In this document: one piece after another, positions 13,769 through 19,205 of the stretch
Numbering within the stretch: the stretch's first letter is position 1
How the letters are laid out: the number at the start of each line of letters is the position of its first letter
Assembly (NCBI GenBank): GCA_026985625.1
Contig: JALSQC010000031.1
Location: 1-19,205 of the forward strand
Direction of reading: 5' to 3'
Length of the DNA: 19,205 bases
DNA from: Bacteroidales bacterium
Lineage (GTDB): Bacteria > Bacteroidota > Bacteroidia > Bacteroidales > JAFGXI01
Program-made: the position numbers and the translations under genes
Notes under the pieces: generated by a model
What the model saw: only the letters and a program-made list of their open reading frames with translations
What the model was told of the DNA's origin: nothing
Databases searched by the model: none

Positions 13769-15559
13769 ATGGACAAAAACTTATTTAGCGAATTTAAACC
13801 CGTATCTACCAAAGAATGGTTAGAAAAAATAAACAACGATTTAAAAGGAGCACCTTTCGATAAATTAATTTGGAAAACCATAAATAATTTTAACCTAAAC
13901 CCATTTTATCGTAACGAAGATTTAAAAAACCTATCATATCTCGATAACATACCCGGCGAGTTTCCTTATAATAGAGGAAACAATATAAATTACAAGTGGT
14001 ATATTAACGAAGAAATATCTTGTGAAGACATAAAAAAAGCAAACGCTTATGCAATAAAATTAATAAAAAACGGAATAACATCGCTAACATTTTATAACAT
14101 AAAAAAACTCGATTTTGATACATTATTAAAAAATATCGACTTGTCAAAAATAGAGATAAACATAAAAATTAAAAATTCAAACCAACTGTTAACAACATTA
14201 AAAACATTACAAAAACTTAAACTTAACAACATAAAAGGTAGTTTTTTTTGCGATAATATTACCGATACACTATTTACATTAAAAACATTCTCCGACGAAG
14301 CAAAAAATAATCTTATAAACGCATACAAAATAATAAAAGATTTTAAAAACTACCGTCTTATTGCAATTAACGGAATAAATTTTACAAATGCAGGAACATC
14401 AACAACACAAGAAATAGCTTTTACAATATCGGCAGGAGTCGAATACATAAACTTTTTTACCGACAAAAAAATAAAAGCCGATGATATTATAAAAAAAATA
14501 CAATTTAATCTTGGCATAGGCTCCGATTATTTTATCGAGATTGCAAAAATAAGAGCAATAAGATTTTTATGGGCAAAAATTTGCGAATCATACAAAGTAA
14601 AAAAACAAGACTCTAAAGTATTTATACATAGCCAAACATCAAATTTTAATAAAACCATATACGATAAATACGTTAATATTTTAAGAACAACAACCGAAGC
14701 AATGTCGGCAATAATAGGAGGAACCGATAGCCTTAATATTATAAATTTTGACAAAAATATGCCCGAAGATTCGGAATTTGCACAACGCATATCAAAAAAC
14801 ATACAAATAATTATTAAAGAAGAAGCATATTTCGACAAAATAACCGACCCGTCGGCAGGTTCATATTATATCGAAAATATTACCGATAAATTAATCGAAA
14901 AATCATGGGACCTATTTCTTGATATCGAAAACCAAGGAGGATTTTTATCAGCAATAGATAATAACTTTATTAAAACACAAATAACCGATATACAAACAAA
15001 ACGTTTGAAAAACGTCGAAACCAGAAAAGAAATTGTTCTTGGAACAAATCAATACCCAAACTTATTAGAAAAAATCGAAACCCCTGAAAACATAAAAAGA
15101 TATGAAAATAAAGGCTCTGTAAAAACATTTCGAAAATCACAAGAAATCGAAAAAATTAGACTAAAAACCGATAAATCATTATATACACCAAAAGTATATC
15201 TTTTTACATACGGAAATTTAGCTATGCGAAAAGCAAGAGCAATGTTTGCAACAAACTTTTTTGGAGTTGCAGGATTTAAAATTATCGATAATACAAAACC
15301 AAACAATATTATCGACGGAATTAACGAATTTAACAAAACAAAAGCCGATTTATTTGTAATTTGCAGCTCCGACGACGAATATCTAAAATTAGCAACAGAA
15401 ATATCAAAAAAAATAAATCCCGACAAAATAGTAATAGCAGGTTATCCCAAAAATATTATTGACGACTTACAAAACCTTAAAATACAAAATTTTATACACA
15501 CAAAATCAAACTTAGTAAAAGACCTTACAAAATATCAAAATCAAATTTTAAAAAATTAA
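13769..15559 (+). CDS. mutA: Methylmalonyl-CoA mutase small (non-catalytic) subunit
   Basis: This 596-residue protein pairs with the large subunit encoded next to it. An N-terminal barrel domain (about 1-420) keeps traces of the mutase motifs, such as IHSQTSNFN (286-294) and DPSAGSYYIEN (360-370), but is diverged. The C-terminal domain (about 470-590) has the cobalamin-domain fold, but where the large subunit has DGHDRG the small subunit reads near YGNLAMRKARAMFA (481-494), without the cobalt-binding histidine. This is normal for the heterodimeric enzyme. The ATG at 13769, 2 nt after the FAH stop, is preferred over an in-frame TTG at 13751 that would overlap that gene. The protein is very rich in Lys, Asn and Ile and less conserved than MutB. 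Confidence 0.93.
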   Translation: MDKNLFSEFKPVSTKEWLEKINNDLKGAPFDKLIWKTINNFNLNPFYRNEDLKNLSYLDNIPGEFPYNRGNNINYKWYINEEISCEDIKKANAYAIKLIKNGITSLTFYNIKKLDFDTLLKNIDLSKIEINIKIKNSNQLLTTLKTLQKLKLNNIKGSFFCDNITDTLFTLKTFSDEAKNNLINAYKIIKDFKNYRLIAINGINFTNAGTSTTQEIAFTISAGVEYINFFTDKKIKADDIIKKIQFNLGIGSDYFIEIAKIRAIRFLWAKICESYKVKKQDSKVFIHSQTSNFNKTIYDKYVNILRTTTEAMSAIIGGTDSLNIINFDKNMPEDSEFAQRISKNIQIIIKEEAYFDKITDPSAGSYYIENITDKLIEKSWDLFLDIENQGGFLSAIDNNFIKTQITDIQTKRLKNVETRKEIVLGTNQYPNLLEKIETPENIKRYENKGSVKTFRKSQEIEKIRLKTDKSLYTPKVYLFTYGNLAMRKARAMFATNFFGVAGFKIIDNTKPNNIIDGINEFNKTKADLFVICSSDDEYLKLATEISKKINPDKIVIAGYPKNIIDDLQNLKIQNFIHTKSNLVKDLTKYQNQILKN

Positions 15560-15571
15560 AATTATAAACAA

Positions 15572-17704
15572 ATGAAACCTGATTTCTCAAAAATAAATAT
15601 AAAAACAACAGACAAAATAAACAAAAAACCCGATTTGCAAACATATTGGGAAACCCCCGAAAAAATAAAACTAAAGCAAACATTCTTTAAAGATGACATT
15701 GCAAACTTACATCATTTAAACTATGCTGCGGGCATACCACCATTTTTACACGGACCTTATTCGGCAATGTATGCAATGCGTCCTTGGACAATCAGACAAT
15801 ATGCAGGATTTTCAACAGCCGAAGAATCAAACGCATTCTACCGCAGAAACCTTGCTGCCGGACAAAAAGGCTTATCGGTAGCTTTTGATTTAGCAACACA
15901 TCGAGGATACGATTCCGATCACGAAAGAGTTGTTGGCGATGTAGGAAAAGCAGGAGTTGCAATAGACTCGATATTAGATATGAAAATACTTTTCGACCAA
16001 ATACCATTAGATAAAATGTCCGTATCAATGACAATGAATGGTGCGGTATTGCCGGTTCTTGCTTTTTATATTGTTGCAGGATTAGAACAGGGAGTAAAAT
16101 TAGAACAACTAAGCGGAACAATACAAAACGACATATTAAAAGAGTTTATGGTTCGTAATACATATATATACCCGCCAAAAGCATCAATGAGAATTATATC
16201 CGATATTTTTGAATATACATCTAAAAATATGCCTAAATTTAACTCGATAAGTATATCGGGATACCATATGCAAGAAGCCGGAGCCACTGCCGATATAGAA
16301 CTTGCATATACACTTGCCGACGGATTAGAATATTTGCGTGCAGGAGTAAAAGCAGGTATGGATATAGACTCTTTTGCCCCAAGATTATCATTCTTTTGGG
16401 CTATAGGAATGAATCATTTTATGGAGATTGCAAAAATGCGTGCAGGAAGATTACTATGGGCAAAAATTGTAAAACAATTTAATCCTAAAAATCCAAAATC
16501 GCTTGCTTTAAGAACACACTCCCAAACATCGGGGTGGAGCTTAACAGAACAAGACCCGTTTAACAATATAGCAAGAACATGTATAGAGGCAACAGCAGCA
16601 GCACTTGGACATACCCAATCGCTACATACAAATGCACTCGACGAGGCAATAGCCTTGCCAACCGATTTCTCGGCTCGTATAGCACGAAACACACAAATAT
16701 ATCTGCAAGAAGAAACAAATATATGCAAAGCCGTTGACCCTTGGGCAGGTTCATACTATGTCGAAAAATTAACACACGAAATAGCAAATAAAGCATGGAA
16801 TTTAATTCAAGAAGTAGAAGAACTCGGGGGCATGGCAAAGGCTATAGAAACAGGTATTCCAAAAATGAGAATCGAAGAATCGGCTGCACGAAAACAAGCC
16901 AGAATAGATACAGGAAAAGACACAATTGTTGGAGTAAATAAATATAAATTAGAAAAAGAAGCACCTATAGATATTCTCGAAGTCGATAATACAGCTGTGA
17001 GAGAATCGCAAATAAAACGATTACAAAAACTAAAAGCCGAACGTAATAATAAAGAGGTCGAAAAAGCACTAAATGCAATTACTGAAGCATGTAAAACAAA
17101 AAAAGGCAATTTATTGGAACTATCGATAATTGCAGCTCAAAAAAAAGCAACATTAGGAGAAATATCTTATGCAATAGAAAAAATAGAAGGGAGGTATAAA
17201 GCCGTGATAAAATCAATTTCAGGAGTTTACTCGTCAGAGTCGGGCAACGATAAATCGTTTAAAAAAGCTCAAAAATTAGCAGAAAAATTTGCCGAACTTG
17301 AGGGACGTCAACCTCGAATAATGATAGCAAAAATGGGACAAGACGGACACGATAGGGGAGCAAAAGTAGTATCTACAGGATATGCCGATATAGGTTTTGA
17401 TGTTGACATAGGACCATTGTTTCAAACACCGGCTGAGGCAGCAAAACAAGCTGTAGAAAACGATGTTCACGTTTTAGGAGTTTCGAGTTTAGCCGCAGGA
17501 CATAAAACCCTTGTTCCGCAAGTTATTAACGAACTTAAAAAACTTGGACGTCCCGATATAATGGTAATAGCGGGAGGTGTTATACCACCACAAGATTATA
17601 AATTTTTGTATGATGCCGGAGTTGTAGGAATATTTGGACCGGGAACATCGGTGTCCGATGCTGCAATACAAATTCTTAATATCTTGTTAGAAACTTTTAA
17701 ATAA
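15572..17704 (+). CDS. mutB: Methylmalonyl-CoA mutase large (catalytic) subunit
   Basis: This adenosylcobalamin enzyme interconverts succinyl-CoA and (R)-methylmalonyl-CoA, the key step from succinate to propionate in many anaerobic Bacteroidota, or the reverse in propionate use. The 710 residues have an N-terminal substrate barrel with MRPWTIRQYAGFSTAEESN (69-87), SGYHMQEAGA (229-238, H232 in the active site), RTHSQTSGWSLTEQDP (314-329) and DPWAGSYYVE (389-398). The C-terminal B12 domain has KMGQDGHDRGAKV (587-599), with H593 as the lower axial ligand, then GVSSLAAGH (636-644) and VIAGGVIPPQD (665-675). All key residues are present. The length is normal. It starts 12 nt after mutA. Neither the chaperone GTPase gene meaB nor the epimerase gene is in this window. 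Confidence 0.97.
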   Translation: MKPDFSKINIKTTDKINKKPDLQTYWETPEKIKLKQTFFKDDIANLHHLNYAAGIPPFLHGPYSAMYAMRPWTIRQYAGFSTAEESNAFYRRNLAAGQKGLSVAFDLATHRGYDSDHERVVGDVGKAGVAIDSILDMKILFDQIPLDKMSVSMTMNGAVLPVLAFYIVAGLEQGVKLEQLSGTIQNDILKEFMVRNTYIYPPKASMRIISDIFEYTSKNMPKFNSISISGYHMQEAGATADIELAYTLADGLEYLRAGVKAGMDIDSFAPRLSFFWAIGMNHFMEIAKMRAGRLLWAKIVKQFNPKNPKSLALRTHSQTSGWSLTEQDPFNNIARTCIEATAAALGHTQSLHTNALDEAIALPTDFSARIARNTQIYLQEETNICKAVDPWAGSYYVEKLTHEIANKAWNLIQEVEELGGMAKAIETGIPKMRIEESAARKQARIDTGKDTIVGVNKYKLEKEAPIDILEVDNTAVRESQIKRLQKLKAERNNKEVEKALNAITEACKTKKGNLLELSIIAAQKKATLGEISYAIEKIEGRYKAVIKSISGVYSSESGNDKSFKKAQKLAEKFAELEGRQPRIMIAKMGQDGHDRGAKVVSTGYADIGFDVDIGPLFQTPAEAAKQAVENDVHVLGVSSLAAGHKTLVPQVINELKKLGRPDIMVIAGGVIPPQDYKFLYDAGVVGIFGPGTSVSDAAIQILNILLETFK

Positions 17705-17731
17705 AAACAAATTAAAATAAAAATTAAATTA

Positions 17732-17739
17732 TAATTTTG
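17732..17739 (+). promoter_or_regulatory. Candidate -7 element for the DUF4190 gene
   Basis: TAATTTTG matches TAnnTTTG exactly, 33 nt before the ATG at 17773. No TTTG is visible at -33. The 68-nt gap after mutB, the widest in this plus-strand series, makes a separate promoter plausible. Confidence 0.3.
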
Positions 17740-17772
17740 ATAAATATTTAATTAACTAAAAACATAAAAAAT

Positions 17773-18465
17773 ATGACACAAGAACAAAAATCAAATGCAG
17801 GACAAGGTCTTGGCATAGCAGGATTTATTTTAGGTATTATAGCATTAATTATTTCGTGGATTCCTTGCTTGGGAATGTATGCATTAATACCGGGTATTAT
17901 AGCAATAATATTAAGTGCAATAGCTTTTTCGCAAGCAAAAAAAGCCGATGCATCAAAAGGTCTAATAATAGCAGCATTAGTTGTATCTATTTTAGGTTCG
18001 GCAATTGCAGGTTATCAATATTATGTTCTTTCTTCGGCAGCATCACAATTATCTACAGGTTTAGACGACTGGGCTGACGAAATGAATAAATTAAATAAAG
18101 ATTTAGATAACTCAACAACGTCTGACGACGAAAATACAAACGACTCAGACAAAGCAACTAACGATGATAATGATAACGGTAGTAATTTAGACATTAATGC
18201 AATTGATTTTTCTAAAGAATTAAGTTCCGAAGATTACGATAAAATTCTTGACCAATACGAAGCTACATTAGAAAAATATGCAGGATTATCAGAAAAAGCA
18301 GAAAAAGGAGACTTGTCAGTACTTGGCGATTTTATGAAATTAGCTACCGATTTAACAGTATATTCAACAAGGATAGCATTGGCTGCTCCATTTATGTCTC
18401 AAGATCAATTAGACAGATTCGACGACATTAATAAACGTTTCGAAAATTTAGAAAAAAATAAATAA
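17773..18465 (+). CDS. DUF4190-type membrane protein with acidic linker and helical C-terminal domain
   Basis: The 230-residue protein begins with glycine-rich membrane segments: about 11-31, 33-52 (separated by the WIPCLG turn) and 62-86, with SQAKKADASKG between the last two. This is the DUF4190 pattern. A low-complexity Asp/Asn/Ser/Thr linker (about 108-140) follows. The C-terminal domain (about 143-230) is helical, with YDKILDQYEATLEKYAGL (155-172), EKGDLSVLGDFMKL (177-190) and DQLDRFDDINKRFENL (211-226); it resembles small helical domains, possibly DUF6591, attached to such proteins in Bacteroidota. The function is unknown. It is probably an inner-membrane protein with a soluble tail. 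It is followed by a good terminator and may be transcribed alone. Confidence 0.8.
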   Translation: MTQEQKSNAGQGLGIAGFILGIIALIISWIPCLGMYALIPGIIAIILSAIAFSQAKKADASKGLIIAALVVSILGSAIAGYQYYVLSSAASQLSTGLDDWADEMNKLNKDLDNSTTSDDENTNDSDKATNDDNDNGSNLDINAIDFSKELSSEDYDKILDQYEATLEKYAGLSEKAEKGDLSVLGDFMKLATDLTVYSTRIALAAPFMSQDQLDRFDDINKRFENLEKNK

Positions 18466-18492
18466 TTAGTTTAACATTAATTTAATTTTTAT

Positions 18493-18520
18493 AAAGTCCT
18501 GTTTTGCAGGGCTTTTTTTT
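18493..18520 (+). terminator. Rho-independent terminator after the DUF4190 gene
   Basis: AAAGTCCTG (18493-18501) pairs with CAGGGCTTT (18507-18515) through a 5-nt loop, with one G-U pair, and is followed by a run of T (18513-18520). It lies 28 nt after the stop. Confidence 0.85.
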
Positions 18521-18521
18521 A

Positions 18522-18663
18522 CACTTTCAGAAGTAAGAACATTAAAAAAAATTAAGATTTTAAACCTCGATTTTGTGCATTTTTGCCGTTTTTTCGGGGT
18601 TTTATTTTTATAAAATGCAAAATAATTAGTTGATATACAGAGAATTATTTAACTCTGAAAGTG
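18522..18663. repeat. 142-bp element bounded by perfect 10-bp inverted repeats
   Basis: CACTTTCAGA (18522-18531) and TCTGAAAGTG (18654-18663) are exact reverse complements at the ends of a non-coding stretch. A second inverted repeat, TGCATTTT (18576-18583) and AAAATGCA (18612-18619), is nested near the centre around a locally GC-richer core. No ORF of useful size is inside. It could be a miniature transposable element, an IS remnant or a structured RNA. No clear target-site duplication is seen. The element fills most of the 257-nt gene-free stretch 18466-18722. Confidence 0.45.
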
Positions 18664-18722
18664 CCTGAATTAATCTAATAAAATAATGTGATATATATTT
18701 GTTTGGTTAAAATAATAACAAA

Positions 18723-19205
18723 TTAAATATTTTTAATTTTGTTAATAATATCGGTTGTTGAGTGTCCTTTTATAAAATCTATAGTTACAACTCTACCTCC
18801 ATTTGATATAACAAAATCGCCTCCTACAATTTCCGATATTTTATAATCGCCACCTTTTATTAATATGTTTGGTTTTATTAGTTTTATCAGTTGTTCGGGA
18901 GTTTCTTCGTCAAAAATTATAACATAATTAATAAATTCTAAAGCTGCTAAAATTTCGGCTCTTGTTTTTTCATCTTGAACAGGTCTGTTATTTCCTTTTA
19001 TTTTTTTTACCGATTTGTCGGAATTTAATCCTACAATTAATAAATCGCCGTAATCTGCTGCTTGTGCTAAATAATTAATATGTCCGCGATGTATTATATC
19101 GAAACAACCGTTTGTAAAAACAATTTTTTTGTTTTTTTGTTCTTTTATAATAGTTTTTAATAGCGATTTGTCGATAATTTTATTTTGTAGTTTTTTGATA
19201 TTTGT
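18723..19205 (-). CDS. rfaE2: D-glycero-beta-D-manno-heptose 1-phosphate adenylyltransferase (partial, 5' end outside window)
   Basis: The minus strand is open from the window edge to a TAA stop at 18723, giving 160 visible residues and lacking the start. The sequence contains KIVFTNGCFDIIHRGHINY, with the nucleotidyltransferase HxGH motif as HRGH (visible residues 39-42). It continues with LIVGLNSDKSVKKIKG, NRPVQDEKTRAEILAALEF, LIKGGDYK and GHSTTDIINKI, all characteristic of the stand-alone C-terminal HldE/RfaE2 type. It uses ATP to make ADP-heptose, the precursor of the lipopolysaccharide inner core, in the cytosol. The family is about 160 residues long, so only a few residues should be missing. 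It converges with the DUF4190 gene across the inverted-repeat element. Confidence 0.93.
   Translation of the reverse strand, partial: TNIKKLQNKIIDKSLLKTIIKEQKNKKIVFTNGCFDIIHRGHINYLAQAADYGDLLIVGLNSDKSVKKIKGNNRPVQDEKTRAEILAALEFINYVIIFDEETPEQLIKLIKPNILIKGGDYKISEIVGGDFVISNGGRVVTIDFIKGHSTTDIINKIKNI

Noticed and set aside
15206..15238. Missing cobalamin histidine motif in MutA, at first suggesting a broken gene
   Set aside because: The small subunit of the heterodimeric mutase normally lacks it, and MutB next door has the full motif.
15049..15426. 125-codon open frame opposite mutA, and similar ones opposite mutB (16414-16728 and others)
   Set aside because: Antisense shadows of mutase genes with intact family motifs; compositions are Phe/Ser-rich reverse complements of Lys/Asn/Ile codons.
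18694..18701. TATATTTG, a plus-strand match to the -7 promoter element
   Set aside because: No -33 element is present and it would drive transcription into the 3' end of rfaE2 on the opposite strand; chance match in AT-rich DNA.

Overview
The window looks like a chromosomal segment from an AT-rich member of the Bacteroidota, probably Bacteroidales-like. The reasons are the promoter style (TTTG-N20-TAnnTTTG upstream of ileS), weak or absent Shine-Dalgarno sequences except at one gene, Lys/Asn/Ile-rich proteins, a long LspA, a TraR/DksA protein of the Bacteroidota kind, a PorE-like TPR/PD40 envelope protein, a TPR-membrane-SpoIIE phosphatase and an adjacent mutA-mutB pair. All fifteen stop codons that can be read are TAA. 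I see no phage, CRISPR or intact insertion sequence.

Layout. 1-264: the end of a plus-strand gene, a bidirectional terminator, a minus-strand tRNA with a CAU anticodon (probably tRNA-Ile2), and a compact divergent regulatory region. 265-900: a HAD-family phosphatase (+), converging on a minus-strand block. 909-6292 (-), in transcription order: ileS and a dksA-like gene, then a hairpin terminator, then lspA and cheR overlapping as TAATG. 6370-8423 (-): a crotonase-family gene followed 2 nt later by folC. 8424-8591: a divergent intergenic region with a perfect 12-bp inverted repeat. 8592-17704 (+): six tightly packed genes with gaps of 2 to 20 nt, encoding a PorE-like protein without an OmpA domain, a DnaQ-fold exonuclease, a TPR-SpoIIE phosphatase, an FAH-family hydrolase and the two methylmalonyl-CoA mutase subunits. 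17773-18465 (+): a DUF4190-type membrane protein and its terminator. 18466-18722: the longest gene-free stretch (257 nt), holding the terminator and a small inverted-repeat-bounded element. 18723-19205 (-): the 3' part of rfaE2, which runs off the window.

How the genes work together. The minus-strand block is housekeeping: isoleucyl-tRNA charging, RNA polymerase modulation, lipoprotein maturation and folate polyglutamylation. The plus-strand cluster joins cell-envelope and signalling proteins to propionate/succinate-type acyl-CoA metabolism; whether this is functional or just gene packing cannot be told from sequence. The best leads are the ileS active-site motif GIHH (HxGH with its first and third positions exchanged, linked in the literature to IleRS2 enzymes with extreme mupirocin resistance), a crotonase that has lost both catalytic glutamates, a DksA-like protein with one of four zinc cysteines, a PorE-like protein lacking its peptidoglycan-binding domain, and the inverted-repeat element near the right end. 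I found no clear evidence for an entirely new multi-gene system.
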